DNA of 64,000 bases from Haemophilus haemolyticus (lineage in GTDB: Bacteria; Pseudomonadota; Gammaproteobacteria; Enterobacterales; Pasteurellaceae), in the NCBI RefSeq assembly GCF_003352385.1, contig NZ_CP031243.1, positions 908,501-972,500 of the forward strand, written 5' to 3'. Positions 50,525 to 59,940 of this stretch are shown here, one piece after another (position 1 is the first letter of the stretch; each line of letters begins with the position of its first letter). The notes below the pieces were generated by a model. It was not told the origin of the DNA and made no database searches. It saw only the letters and a list, made by a program, of their open reading frames with translations. The translations under genes were made by a program, and so were the position numbers.

Positions 50525-53185
50525 TTACGCGTAAAGCGGATTGATACGATCTACATTCAAACCGAATTTCGCAATCGCATCTGCAACAACTTGGTTAGAT
50601 ACTGTACCTTCTTTCGCTAATTGAGAAAGTGCAGCAACCACAACATAACGTGCATCAACTTCGAAGTGTTCACGTAAATTTGCACGGCTGTCTGAACGAC
50701 CGAAACCATCTGTACCTAACACATGATAATGACGACTTGGTACGAATGCACGGATTTGATCTGCGTATGCTTTAACATAGTCAGTTGAAGCAACGGTTGG
50801 TAAATCAGCTAATACTTGAGCAACGTATGGTACGCGTTGTGTCTCTGTTGGGTGTAATAAGTTCCAACGTGCTGCATCATGACCTTCGCGTGCTAATTCA
50901 TTGAATGAAGGTGCAGAGAATACATCTGAGGTGACACCATAATCTTTTGCAAGAATTTGCGCTGCTTCACGAACATGACGCATGATGGCACCAGAACCTA
51001 ACAATTGAACGTGGCCTTTGCCTTTTTTACCTTCCACTGTTTCAAATTTATATAAACCTTTGCGAATGCCTTCTTCCGCACCAGCAGGCATTGCTGGTTG
51101 ATCCATGACTTCGTTTAATGTTGTCATGTAATAGAATACATCTTCTTGTTTTTCGCCGTACATGCGGTTAATACCGTCTTGCATAATTACAGCAACTTCA
51201 AATGCAAATGATGGATCATAAGTGATACAGTTAGGAATGATACCTGCTTGAATATGGCTATGGCCATCTTCGTGTTGTAAGCCTTCGCCGTTTAAGGTTG
51301 TACGACCTGAAGTACCCCCCACCATGAAACCACGAGCTAATTGGTCACCAGCAGCCCACATCATATCGCCCACACGTTGGAAACCAAACATTGAGTAATA
51401 GATGAAGAATGGAATCATTGGTTGGTTATTGACAGAGTATGAATTCGCTGCTGCTAACCAAGATGCGGTTGCACCTAATTCATTGATACCTTCTTGTAGA
51501 ACTTGACCATCTTTTGCTTCACGATAGTAAGCCACTAAATCACGATCTGAAGGTACATAGTTTTGACCATGTGGGTTATAAATACCGATTTGACGGAATA
51601 AACCTTCCATACCAAAAGTACGTGCTTCATCAGCAATCATTGGAACGATAGTTTTACCAATGTTTTTATCTTTTAATAAGATGTTTAATGCACGAGTAAA
51701 CGCCATTGTAGTTGAAATGCCGCGTGGTTGTTCTTCTAATAATGCTTTAAACTCTTCTAATGCAGGTACTTTATATTCAACATCAAATTTAGTACGACGA
51801 GCAGGAACATAACCGTTTAATGCTTTACGGTGGCCATGTAAGTATTCATACTCAGGTGTGCCTTCAGCAAATTTAATGTATTCTAATTTTTCTACTTGCT
51901 CATCAGTCAATGGTAAATCGAAGTAGTCACGGAAACCTTTAAGGCTTTCGTAAGACATTTTTTTAGATTGGTGAGCGGTGTTTTTACTTTCCGCTTCAGG
52001 AATTTTATAACCTTTAACTTGATGCGCTAAAATCACAACTGGTTTCGTTGCATTTTGTGCTTTTGCATAGGCAGCATATAATTTTTCGCTATCGTGTGCA
52101 CCACGGCGTAATGCCCAAATTTCATCATCAGTCATATCTGCTACTAATGCAGCGGTTTCTGGATAACGACCGAAGAAATGTTCACGAACATAAGCACCGT
52201 CTTTAGATTTAAAGGTTAAATAGTCACCGTCAACTACTTCCATCATTAACTGAGTTAATTTACCTGAAGTATCTTTCGCGAATAATTTATCCCAATCACT
52301 GCCCCATAAAACTTTAATCACTTCCCAGCCCGCACCAGTAAATAATCCTTCTAATTCTTGAACGATTTTACCGTTACCATTAACCGGACCGTCTAAACGT
52401 TGTAAATTACAACTGATAGTGAAGATTAAGTTATCTAATTTTTCACGAGCCGCAAAAGTTAATGCACCTTTAGACTCAATTTCATCCATTTCACCATCGC
52501 CTAAGAATGCATAGACTTTTTGATCTTTGGTATCTTTTAAGCCACGGTTATCTAAGTATTTTAAGAAACGCGCTTGGTAGATGGCATTCACAGGGCCTAA
52601 ACCCATAGAAACCGTAGAGAATTGCCAGAATTCAGGCATTAATTTAGGGTGTGGATATGAAGATAAACCATCGGTGAAGGCTTCTTGACGGAAGTTATCC
52701 ATTTGTTCTTCAGTTAAACGACCTTCTAAGAATGCACGCGCATACATACCTGGAGCAGCATGGCCTTGGAAGAAAATTAAGTCGCCACCGTTTTTCTCGC
52801 TTGCCGCTTTGAAGAAGTGGTTATAGCAAACTTCATACATGGTTGCAGCAGATTGGAAAGTTGAGATATGACCACCTAAATCAAGATCTTTCTTCTGACT
52901 ACGCAATACCATAGCAATAGCATTCCAACGCACAGCAGAACGAATACGACGCTCAATAGCATGATCACCTGGGTAAGCAGGTTGTTCAGAAGCTGGAATA
53001 GTATTGACGTAATCGGTCGTTACACCTGTTGGCAATGAAACACCACTTGTACGTGCTTGGCCGATAACTTGCTCAATAATATATTGTGCACGCTCTACGC
53101 CTTCTTCACGAATCAAAGAATCTAATGATTGTAACCAATCTTGAGTTTCGATTGGATCAACGTCATTTTTTAAAATCTCAGACAT
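50525..53185 (-). CDS. aceE: Pyruvate dehydrogenase E1 component
   Basis: An 886-residue homodimeric E1, which decarboxylates pyruvate with thiamine diphosphate. It opens 'NDVDPIETQDWLQSLDSLIR' after MSEILK. It shows 'FFQGHAAPGMYARAFLEGRL', the ThDP motif beginning GDGEMDE, and 'RTTLNGEGLQHEDGHSH' in the transketolase-like domain. No pdhR gene precedes it, unlike E. coli. A palindrome sits in the leader at 53220-53237. Confidence 0.97.
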   Translation of the reverse strand: MSEILKNDVDPIETQDWLQSLDSLIREEGVERAQYIIEQVIGQARTSGVSLPTGVTTDYVNTIPASEQPAYPGDHAIERRIRSAVRWNAIAMVLRSQKKDLDLGGHISTFQSAATMYEVCYNHFFKAASEKNGGDLIFFQGHAAPGMYARAFLEGRLTEEQMDNFRQEAFTDGLSSYPHPKLMPEFWQFSTVSMGLGPVNAIYQARFLKYLDNRGLKDTKDQKVYAFLGDGEMDEIESKGALTFAAREKLDNLIFTISCNLQRLDGPVNGNGKIVQELEGLFTGAGWEVIKVLWGSDWDKLFAKDTSGKLTQLMMEVVDGDYLTFKSKDGAYVREHFFGRYPETAALVADMTDDEIWALRRGAHDSEKLYAAYAKAQNATKPVVILAHQVKGYKIPEAESKNTAHQSKKMSYESLKGFRDYFDLPLTDEQVEKLEYIKFAEGTPEYEYLHGHRKALNGYVPARRTKFDVEYKVPALEEFKALLEEQPRGISTTMAFTRALNILLKDKNIGKTIVPMIADEARTFGMEGLFRQIGIYNPHGQNYVPSDRDLVAYYREAKDGQVLQEGINELGATASWLAAANSYSVNNQPMIPFFIYYSMFGFQRVGDMMWAAGDQLARGFMVGGTSGRTTLNGEGLQHEDGHSHIQAGIIPNCITYDPSFAFEVAVIMQDGINRMYGEKQEDVFYYMTTLNEVMDQPAMPAGAEEGIRKGLYKFETVEGKKGKGHVQLLGSGAIMRHVREAAQILAKDYGVTSDVFSAPSFNELAREGHDAARWNLLHPTETQRVPYVAQVLADLPTVASTDYVKAYADQIRAFVPSRHYHVLGTDGFGRSDSRANLREHFEVDARYVVVAALSQLAKEGTVSNQVVADAIAKFGLNVDRINPLYA

Positions 53186-53488
53186 AGGTTTTCCTTATCT
53201 GTTAATTAAGTGAACATTAGTTTAGTCAGCACTAAACACGAATATCAGAAATGCTTGCCTTTTTACAAACATTTAACAAATCTTGTAAATTTTAGAAGAT
53301 TTTTTGAGATAAAGATAGTAAATTTTCATCAAATATCCCTGTTCAGTACTGTGTTAATCGGTAATCTTTTGAAAGTGCGGTAATTTTTCTCGCCTTTTGT
53401 AAAGCCTATTAAAATCATAAGTAAAACATTGCATTCTATAGGGCTTTGCTTTAAAGTTTTTCAAACTTATTTCAAAAAGGAATTAATC
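53186..53488. other. Intergenic control region between aceE and mgsA
   Basis: A 303-bp AT-rich gap between divergent genes. It contains a 7-bp perfect palindrome GTTTAGT/ACTAAAC with a CAGC loop (53220-53237), 35-52 bp before the aceE ATG, and an uptake signal at about 53374-53382. AAAGGA precedes mgsA. I see no coding sequence and no convincing PdhR box. Confidence 0.5.
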
Positions 53489-53947
53489 ATGCATATAACG
53501 ACGCGAACGCTCACCCAACACAAACGTATTGCACTTGTGGCTCATGATAGCTGCAAAAAAAATTTACTGAATTGGACTCAAAAACATAAAGAAGCACTTA
53601 AACCTCATATACTTTATGCGACAGGTACCACAGGCCATATTTTAGAACGAGAAACAGGTTTAAGCATTCAATCTTTATTAAGTGGTCCGATGGGCGGCGA
53701 CCAACAACTTGGTGGATTAATCGCAGAAAAGAAAATCGACATGATGATCTTCTTTTGGGATCCAATGAATGCTGCACCACATGATCCCGATGTAAAAGCT
53801 CTCATGCGTATTGCAACAGTGTGGAATATCCCCGTTGCCATTAATCAAAGCTCTGCAGATTTTATGTTAACTTCAGTTTTATTTGAACAAGATGTGGAAA
53901 TTGAAGTGCCAGATTATGAGGGGTATTTAGAAGAGCGTTTAGCTTAA
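53489..53947 (+). CDS. mgsA: Methylglyoxal synthase
   Basis: A 152-residue enzyme, the E. coli length, which converts dihydroxyacetone phosphate to methylglyoxal and phosphate as a bypass under phosphate limitation. It contains '[16 protein letters not shown]', '[16 protein letters not shown]', the catalytic Asp in '[17 protein letters not shown]' and '[18 protein letters not shown]'. The ATG at 53489 follows AAAGGA; the frame upstream to 53429 is not family-like. Confidence 0.96.
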   Translation: MHITTRTLTQHKRIALVAHDSCKKNLLNWTQKHKEALKPHILYATGTTGHILERETGLSIQSLLSGPMGGDQQLGGLIAEKKIDMMIFFWDPMNAAPHDPDVKALMRIATVWNIPVAINQSSADFMLTSVLFEQDVEIEVPDYEGYLEERLA

Positions 53948-53980
53948 AAAGATAAAGAATATTTACCGCTCTTCATCGTG

Positions 53981-54013
53981 AAACAGGGCGACAATTTATC
54001 GCCCTGTTTTTGT
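53981..54013 (+). terminator. Terminator of mgsA
   Basis: AACAGGGCGA (53982-53991) pairs with TCGCCCTGTT (53999-54008), then TTTTTG. The minus-strand side is also weakly usable for the convergent gene. Confidence 0.88.
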
Positions 54014-54015
54014 TA

Positions 54016-55464
54016 TCACCCAAATCCCCCCATTACAAGCATAAAGAGTACCATTTTCAACTGTTCTTCTGGTATTGCTTTGCCGTTTAGTTTCAATTCG
54101 TTATTTTCTAAAGCAAGCGTTAATGTGACGGTTTTGTCCGTGTTTATGATAATGCCATTTGCTTCGTCTTCAGCAATTAATTCGTCCATTCTGTAAACTA
54201 AATCTTGCTTTTGGTTTTCTGGTACAAATTTAGATAACAATGAAATCGCAGTTTCTTTATTCACATCAAAATTGATCGAAAAATCTTTGAATTGTTTGTA
54301 TAAGCCGCTGTGCATTAAATCAAATTTAGGATTTGGCACTAAAGCAATATTCAGATCCAATGCCACTTTGCCTTTTTCATCAGAAATAGAAAGAGGGGCA
54401 AATTTAATTTGAGGCTGATTATTCGCAATGGCCATGCCTGCTTGTTGTAATTTTTGCACCAATGCTTTAGGTAACGGCGTACCTGAATCAGCCTTGCCGA
54501 TTGAAACTAAAATATTTAAAAGTTCTTGCAATGCGTTGCCATCAATATGGTTCAATTCTACATTGTTGGTCACTTTGCCTAAGTTGTTGCCGTTAATATG
54601 TAATTCATCCAGAGTTGTTTTATTGATGATATTTACTGTATCACCCTCAACTTGTGTAGTTAAATTTGCTTGGTTGTTTTTCTGAATAAGAGAGAGTTTT
54701 TCTCCAGTCTCTGCAGATTCGGTATTTTGCTCAAAATAGCCTATTTTGCTATTGATGCTTCCACTATAAATAAATGGCCATTTTGTGCTTTGTAGTGAGC
54801 CTTGTACGACAAGATCTTTTACTTTAATTGATGAAGCTGTTGAAGCTGTTGAAGCTGTATGATTAGGGTAATTTGAATTAAATGCATCTACAGATAGCGT
54901 ATAATTGCTTGGTTCATTTTTGTCTAAATCTACATTTAATACGACATTTGACCAACCAAAATCTGCCTTATATTGCTCATTGTGATATTGCCCCGATGCA
55001 AGTTTTAATTCCGCATTACCGCTTAATGAATAATTCATTGCGAAATTCAGTTGTAACGGTTTCTCTGATTTTGTGATATCAAAGAGTGCCTGAGTTGTTG
55101 CATTTTTTCCTAACAAGGTTTGGCTTGAAAAAATGGTTGGAACGAAATTCAGTTTTGCCACACGGTCAAGCGGCAAAGGCCCGTGATAAAGCGTTGATAA
55201 TAAAGGAATAATGATCGTTTCATTTGCTTTGTGGATTTCTATTTGATCTTGAATGTGAGAGGCAAATAATCCTCTTTCAAATTTTATATTTTTATAAAAA
55301 ATTTTACTTTCTTTTAATGCATCAGTTTTGGCAAATAGTTGATTTAACTGTTTTAGTTGATGTAAATATTCTTCCTCAGCTTTTTTCCCTGTAAACCATG
55401 CACCTGTACACCAAACGGCAGCAAGAGCAACGACTACGCCTGCAGCAATTTTTGATTTTTTCAT
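54016..55464 (-). CDS. DUF945 family protein (YdgA-like)
   Basis: A 482-residue protein with a single N-terminal membrane or signal segment (MKKSKIAAGVVVALAAVWCT). The rest is a long beta-rich body with repeated short hydrophobic strands and asparagine-rich turns, ending 'LKMVLFMLVMGGFG'. It resembles YdgA/YihF DUF945 proteins, periplasmic or membrane-tethered with no proven function. Residues near 205 carry a Thr-Ala-Ser triplet repeat coded by three copies of a 9-bp unit. Confidence 0.8.
   Translation of the reverse strand: MKKSKIAAGVVVALAAVWCTGAWFTGKKAEEEYLHQLKQLNQLFAKTDALKESKIFYKNIKFERGLFASHIQDQIEIHKANETIIIPLLSTLYHGPLPLDRVAKLNFVPTIFSSQTLLGKNATTQALFDITKSEKPLQLNFAMNYSLSGNAELKLASGQYHNEQYKADFGWSNVVLNVDLDKNEPSNYTLSVDAFNSNYPNHTASTASTASSIKVKDLVVQGSLQSTKWPFIYSGSINSKIGYFEQNTESAETGEKLSLIQKNNQANLTTQVEGDTVNIINKTTLDELHINGNNLGKVTNNVELNHIDGNALQELLNILVSIGKADSGTPLPKALVQKLQQAGMAIANNQPQIKFAPLSISDEKGKVALDLNIALVPNPKFDLMHSGLYKQFKDFSINFDVNKETAISLLSKFVPENQKQDLVYRMDELIAEDEANGIIINTDKTVTLTLALENNELKLNGKAIPEEQLKMVLFMLVMGGFG
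54832..54858 (-). repeat. 9-bp unit repeated three times within the DUF945 gene
   Basis: TGAAGCTGT occurs three times in tandem (plus-strand reading), adding Thr-Ala-Ser repeats without changing frame. Confidence 0.85.
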
Positions 55465-55635
55465 TTATTTCTTTCCTATTTTTAACGTAAAAATTTTCGT
55501 CAAATTTATCACAAATCCCTTTTTCTTGCCTGAAAATTTTTGTTTTCCCCTTGAAGTTCATCATTTGAGACTTATCTTGAAAACAAGAACGGAAATCACC
55601 GCACTTTAAGAAATAAAAAATTTTTAAAATTTTCT

Positions 55636-55663
55636 CTTGAAATGCGAAAGAATATCCACATCT
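55636..55663 (+). promoter_or_regulatory. Heat-shock (sigma-32) promoter of dnaK
   Basis: CTTGAAA (55636-55642), 13-bp spacer, CCACATCT (55656-55663), close to the sigma-32 consensus CTTGAAA-N13-CCCCATNT. A hairpin AGGGCT/AGCCCT (55681-55695) lies in the leader before the dnaK ATG. Confidence 0.8.
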
Positions 55664-55730
55664 TACAATTCGTAATAAATAGGGCTACAAGCCCTTCCCC
55701 AGATTTTAAAATTTTTACTAGGAGTACAAA

Positions 55731-57638
55731 ATGGGAAAAATTATTGGTATTGACTTAGGTACAACAAACTCTTGTGTAGCAGTAATGGACGGCGACAAAG
55801 CTCGCGTAATTGAAAATGCAGAAGGTGCACGTACAACCCCTTCAATTATTGCTTATACAGATAATGAAACCTTAGTTGGTCAGCCAGCAAAACGTCAAGC
55901 AATCACTAACCCGAAAAATACTTTGTTTGCGATTAAACGTTTAATTGGTCGTCGTTTTGAAAGCGAAGAAGTTCAACGCGATATTAAAATTATGCCTTTC
56001 GAAATTACTCGGGCTGACAACGGTGATGCTTGGGTAAATGTAAAAGGTGATAAATTAGCACCGCCACAAATCTCTGCTGAAGTATTGAAAAAAATGAAAA
56101 AAACTGCAGAAGATTTCTTGGGTGAATCTGTAACAGAAGCGGTAATTACCGTTCCTGCATACTTTAACGATGCACAACGTCAAGCAACGATTGATGCAGG
56201 TAAAATTGCTGGTTTAGACGTTAAACGTATCATCAATGAACCAACAGCGGCTGCGTTAGCGTTTGGTTTAGGTTCAAGCAAAGAGAACCAAGTGATCGCA
56301 GTTTATGACTTAGGTGGTGGTACATTCGATATTTCAATCATCGAAATTGATAACTTTGATGGCGAACAAACTTTCGAAGTATTGGCAACAGGTGGTAACA
56401 CTCACTTAGGCGGGGAAGACTTCGATAACCGTGTAATTGATTACATCATTGATGAGTTCAAAAAAGAACAAAACATCGATTTACGTAATGATGCAATGGC
56501 ATTACAACGTGTGAAAGAAGCTGCAGAGAAAGCAAAAATTGAACTTTCATCAGCGCAATCTACCGAAGTAAACTTACCTTACATCACTGCAGATGCGACT
56601 GGACCTAAACACTTAGCATTAAATATCACTCGTGCAAAATTAGAGGCATTAGTAGAAGATTTAGTAGCAAGCTCAATTGAGTCACTCAAAACTGTATTAA
56701 AAGATGCAGGTAAAGGTGTAAGCGAAATCCACGATATTATTCTTGTGGGTGGACAAACTCGTATGCCACTTGTACAACAAAAAGTTGCTGAGTTCTTTGG
56801 TAAAGAAGCTCGTAAAGATGTAAACCCTGATGAAGCGGTGGCAATCGGTGCGGCAGTGCAAGGTGGTGTATTAAAAGGTGATGTGAAAGACGTTCTTTTA
56901 TTAGATGTTACTCCGTTATCACTTGGTATCGAAACCATGGGCGGCGTGATGACCACTTTAATTGAGAAAAATACCACGATTCCAACTAAAAAATCGCAAG
57001 TATTCTCAACAGCGGAAGATAACCAAAGTGCGGTAACCATTCACGTTCTTCAAGGTGAACGTAAACGTGCGGCAGACAACAAATCTTTAGGTCAATTCAA
57101 CCTAGAAGGTATTAATCCTGCACCGCGTGGTATGCCACAAATTGAGGTAACATTTGATATCGATGCAAACGGTGTAATCAACGTATCTGCAAAAGATAAA
57201 AATACGGGTAAAGAGCAACAAATTCGTATTCAAGCATCATCTGGTTTATCTGATGAAGAAATTCAACAAATGGTGCGTGATGCAGAAGCAAATGCTGATG
57301 CTGACCGTAAATTTGAAGAAGTTGTTCAAGCTCGTAACCAAGCAGACGGTATTGCTCACGCAACACGTAAACAAATTGCAGAAGCTGGCGATACATTGAG
57401 TGCCGCAGACAAAGAGAAAATTGAAGCAGCAGTCGCTGAGCTTGAAACAGCGGCAAAAGGTGAAGATAAAGCAGAAATTGAAGCGAAAATTGAAGCGGTA
57501 ATTAAAGCCTCTGAACCATTAATGCAAGCAGCTCAAGCAAAAGCTCAACAAGCTGGTGGCGAGCAACCACAACAATCATCAGCAAAAGATGATGGCGTGG
57601 TAGATGCTGAATTTGAAGAAGTGAAAGATAATAAGTAA
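55731..57638 (+). CDS. dnaK: Chaperone DnaK (Hsp70)
   Basis: A 635-residue Hsp70. The ATPase domain (1 to about 385) carries '[17 protein letters not shown]', '[20 protein letters not shown]', '[16 protein letters not shown]' and '[20 protein letters not shown]'. The linker [13 protein letters not shown] is followed by the substrate-binding domain and a lid rich in Ala/Gln/Glu, ending EEVKDNK. GGAG precedes the ATG. dnaJ does not follow directly: about 1.1 kb with two ORFs intervenes. Confidence 0.98.
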   Translation: MGKIIGIDLGTTNSCVAVMDGDKARVIENAEGARTTPSIIAYTDNETLVGQPAKRQAITNPKNTLFAIKRLIGRRFESEEVQRDIKIMPFEITRADNGDAWVNVKGDKLAPPQISAEVLKKMKKTAEDFLGESVTEAVITVPAYFNDAQRQATIDAGKIAGLDVKRIINEPTAAALAFGLGSSKENQVIAVYDLGGGTFDISIIEIDNFDGEQTFEVLATGGNTHLGGEDFDNRVIDYIIDEFKKEQNIDLRNDAMALQRVKEAAEKAKIELSSAQSTEVNLPYITADATGPKHLALNITRAKLEALVEDLVASSIESLKTVLKDAGKGVSEIHDIILVGGQTRMPLVQQKVAEFFGKEARKDVNPDEAVAIGAAVQGGVLKGDVKDVLLLDVTPLSLGIETMGGVMTTLIEKNTTIPTKKSQVFSTAEDNQSAVTIHVLQGERKRAADNKSLGQFNLEGINPAPRGMPQIEVTFDIDANGVINVSAKDKNTGKEQQIRIQASSGLSDEEIQQMVRDAEANADADRKFEEVVQARNQADGIAHATRKQIAEAGDTLSAADKEKIEAAVAELETAAKGEDKAEIEAKIEAVIKASEPLMQAAQAKAQQAGGEQPQQSSAKDDGVVDAEFEEVKDNK

Positions 57639-57659
57639 AAAATTTAGGAATAAATACTT

Positions 57660-58040
57660 ATGGCAAATTTAAATAGACAGCAATTTTCTATCGATAATGT
57701 TCCTCATCACTTTATTTGCACAGTTTCAACTCAATCCGATAAAAATACGTGGAATATTTATATTCACCAAACGGCTGAACAAGCAAAGGCTGGGGCAATA
57801 AATATACACTTGAAGAAAGTAGTTGATACGATCAAAAAAGATCATCGGATAAACAGTTCAGATTTTGAGAATAAGAAATGTTTTTTCGGTAAGGAACCTA
57901 AAAAACTTATTGTCGTTACTCTGATTGACGATATATTACCTTATGAGGTATACGAAGATGACTTAGATAATTTTGTTATGAGAAGTGGAAATAGGGATTA
58001 TATTATTAAAACATATCCTATATTTTCTACTCTTATCTAA
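57660..58040 (+). CDS. Hypothetical protein between dnaK and dnaJ
   Basis: A 126-residue soluble protein (MANLNRQQFSIDNVPHHFIC...), mixed alpha/beta in character, with acidic patches such as 'YEVYEDDLDNF' and lysine-rich stretches. No family recognised. AGGA lies before the ATG. It starts 22 bp after the dnaK stop and is followed by a strong terminator, so it is probably co-transcribed with dnaK and heat inducible. Its base composition is more AT-rich than dnaK. It looks like an insertion into the dnaKJ operon. Confidence 0.7.
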   Translation: MANLNRQQFSIDNVPHHFICTVSTQSDKNTWNIYIHQTAEQAKAGAINIHLKKVVDTIKKDHRINSSDFENKKCFFGKEPKKLIVVTLIDDILPYEVYEDDLDNFVMRSGNRDYIIKTYPIFSTLI

Positions 58041-58042
58041 GT

Positions 58043-58068
58043 AAAGGGCGTGGAAACACGCCCTTTTG
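58043..58068 (+). terminator. Terminator after the dnaK-linked ORF
   Basis: GGGCGTG (58046-58052), GAAA tetraloop, CACGCCC (58057-58063), then TTTT. It would separate dnaK transcription from dnaJ. Confidence 0.88.
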
Positions 58069-58081
58069 GTGTATATAAATG

Positions 58082-58197
58082 ATCCCCCTCTTTAGAAAAG
58101 AGGGGTTAGGGGAGATTTGATAGCGATATCAAATCCTCTTATGAGCTAAATTTACTTCTGCCAAATCTCCCCCCGCCTCTTTTCTAAAGAGGGGGAT
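58082..58197. mobile_element. MITE-like 116-bp palindromic element
   Basis: Inverted arms of 38 bp (58082-58119) and 36 bp (58162-58197) match except for a short difference in the G-rich middle. Each arm contains the inner palindrome CTCTTTAGAAAAGAG. The core has a further GATTTGATA/TATCAAATC stem (58114-58135). No ORF fits inside. No clear target-site duplication is visible. It could be a non-autonomous transposable repeat or a very strong RNA hairpin. Confidence 0.65.
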
Positions 58198-58200
58198 GTT

Positions 58201-58216
58201 ATAAGCGGTCAAATTT
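58201..58216 (+). repeat. Actinobacillus pleuropneumoniae-type uptake signal variant
   Basis: ATAAGCGGTCAAATTT differs by one base from the ACAAGCGGTCAAATTT form remembered for the other Pasteurellaceae uptake-signal clade. The Haemophilus form is AAGTGCGGTCA. Confidence 0.55.
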
Positions 58217-58247
58217 ACCCAGAATTTTGTAAATTTAAGGAATAGTT

Positions 58248-58652
58248 ATGCCACTTACACTTTATCCACTTGCTACAATTCGTACGCATAACACAAAGGA
58301 AAATCCCTCAGAAAAGATTGGACAGCTTTGGCAGAATAATTTTGCAAAATTGCCTCAAAATGAGCCTTATTATGGTGTTTATCTGAATTACGAATCGGAT
58401 TTTACGGGCTATTATGATGTTGCTGTTGCTCAAGAAAGTAAACCTGAAGGCAGTTTCTCAACCATTGAAATTGAAGATCTGACTTGGTATGAAATCTTCC
58501 CCACGACTTGTGAATTAGTAGTTCAAACGTGGCAACGCATTTGGAATAAAGAAAAGCAAGGCTTATTAAAACGTGCTTATAAAGTGGATTTTGAGAAATA
58601 TTATCCAAATGGAAAAGTGGATATTTACATTTCAATTTGCCCACATTGCTAA
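58248..58652 (+). CDS. GyrI-like/effector-binding domain protein
   Basis: A 134-residue protein of the SOUL/GyrI-like small-molecule-binding fold. The family pattern is visible: 'YYGVYLNYESDFTGYYDVAV' near 45-64, then 'DLTWYEIFPT', 'VVQTWQRIWN', and a C-terminal 'KVDFEKYYPNGKVDIYISI'. Related domains occur as the effector part of AraC/MerR regulators, in integron cassettes and as stand-alone proteins. The ligand is unknown. AAGGAA precedes the ATG. It lies between a MITE-like repeat and dnaJ, so it is likely acquired DNA. Confidence 0.7.
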   Translation: MPLTLYPLATIRTHNTKENPSEKIGQLWQNNFAKLPQNEPYYGVYLNYESDFTGYYDVAVAQESKPEGSFSTIEIEDLTWYEIFPTTCELVVQTWQRIWNKEKQGLLKRAYKVDFEKYYPNGKVDIYISICPHC

Positions 58653-58714
58653 AAATAGCGAATGCAAGCGCTCAGAAATGACAAAATATTTGCAAATAAA
58701 AATACGGAAACACT

Positions 58715-59863
58715 ATGGCAAAAAAAGATTACTACGAAGTCCTTGGATTGACAAAAGGGGCGAGTGAGAATGACATTAAACGTGCGTATAAACGTTTAGC
58801 ATCTAAACATCACCCCGATAAAAACCAAGGCAGTAAAGAAGCAGAAGAAAAATTCAAAGAAATTAATGAAGCTTATGAAGTATTAGGCGACGATCAAAAA
58901 CGCGCAGCTTATGATCAATATGGCCACGCAGCCTTTGAACAAGGTGGTGGTGCAGGTGGTTTCGGTGGCGGCTTTGGCGGCGCTGATTTTGGTGATATGT
59001 TCGGCGATATTTTTGGCGATATTTTCGGCGGTGGTGGACGTGGTCGTCAGCGTGTTGTTCGTGGTGAAGACTTACGCTATGACTTAGAAATCACTTTAGA
59101 AGAAGCCGTAAAAGGTACAACCAAAGATATTCAAATCAATACTCTTGCGCATTGTGATAGCTGTGGTGGTTCTGGGGCTGAAAAAGGTTCTAAAGTGGAA
59201 ACTTGTCCGCATTGTCACGGTTCTGGTCGAATTCGTCGTCAGCAAGGTTTCTTTGTATCTGAAAGTATTTGTCCAACTTGTCATGGTAGCGGTAAGAAAA
59301 TTGAAAAACCTTGTCGCAGCTGTCATGGTGAAGGGCGAGTTCATAAGAAAGAAAATCTTTCAGTAAAAATTCCTGCAGGTGTAGATACGGGCAATCAACT
59401 TCGCTTAGCGGGCAAAGGTGCTGCGGGCGAAAATGGCGCACCAGCTGGAGATTTATATGTTGTGATTCATGTGAGAGAACATAACATTTTTGAACGTGAC
59501 GGTAGTAACTTATATTGCGAAGTACCGATTAGTTTTGCTACTGCAGCGCTTGGCGGTGAAATTGAAGTACCGACCTTAGATGGCAGAGTAAAACTTAAAA
59601 TCCCAGCTGAAACGCAAACTGGAAAATTATTCCGCATGCGAGGCAAAGGTGTCGCCTCTACACGTAGTGGCTATGCGGGAGATTTGATTTGCCGTATTGT
59701 GGTAGAAACACCCGTTAATTTAACCAGCGAACAAAAAGAATTACTCCAAAAACTTGAAGAAAGTTTACAAGGTAAAGATTTAAGTAAGCATGCGCCAAAA
59801 TCTTCAGGATTTTTGGACGGTGTGAAAAAATTCTTTGATAATTTGGGTAAATCTGACAAATAA
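58715..59863 (+). CDS. dnaJ: Chaperone DnaJ (Hsp40)
   Basis: A 382-residue class I Hsp40. The J domain (1 to about 70) has HPD at 33-35. A Gly/Phe region follows (about 75-115). The zinc domain has four CxxCxGxG repeats: [24 protein letters not shown] and CRSCHGEG. The substrate-binding C-terminal domains come last. It stimulates DnaK. No clear sigma-32 promoter lies directly before it, so its expression relative to dnaK may differ from that in species with an intact dnaKJ operon. Confidence 0.97.
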   Translation: MAKKDYYEVLGLTKGASENDIKRAYKRLASKHHPDKNQGSKEAEEKFKEINEAYEVLGDDQKRAAYDQYGHAAFEQGGGAGGFGGGFGGADFGDMFGDIFGDIFGGGGRGRQRVVRGEDLRYDLEITLEEAVKGTTKDIQINTLAHCDSCGGSGAEKGSKVETCPHCHGSGRIRRQQGFFVSESICPTCHGSGKKIEKPCRSCHGEGRVHKKENLSVKIPAGVDTGNQLRLAGKGAAGENGAPAGDLYVVIHVREHNIFERDGSNLYCEVPISFATAALGGEIEVPTLDGRVKLKIPAETQTGKLFRMRGKGVASTRSGYAGDLICRIVVETPVNLTSEQKELLQKLEESLQGKDLSKHAPKSSGFLDGVKKFFDNLGKSDK

Positions 59864-59871
59864 AGATAATG

Positions 59872-59898
59872 AAAAAGTCCGCTTTCGCGGACTTTTTT
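59872..59898. terminator. Terminator of dnaJ
   Basis: AAAAAGTCCGC (59872-59882), TTTC, GCGGACTTTTT (59887-59897), perfect and usable on both strands. Confidence 0.9.
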
Positions 59899-59940
59899 AT
59901 ATGCAAATAATCTCTTCTAAAAATTACCGCACTTTGGGTT

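Noticed and set aside
55576..55604. A second sigma-32 promoter upstream of dnaK (CTTGAAA at 55576)
   Set aside because: The -35 is good, but at the right distance there is only CACCGCAC, part of an uptake signal, not CCCCAT-like.
56579..57040. 153-aa frame on the minus strand of dnaK
   Set aside because: Antisense shadow of a highly biased gene, with no start signals or family features.
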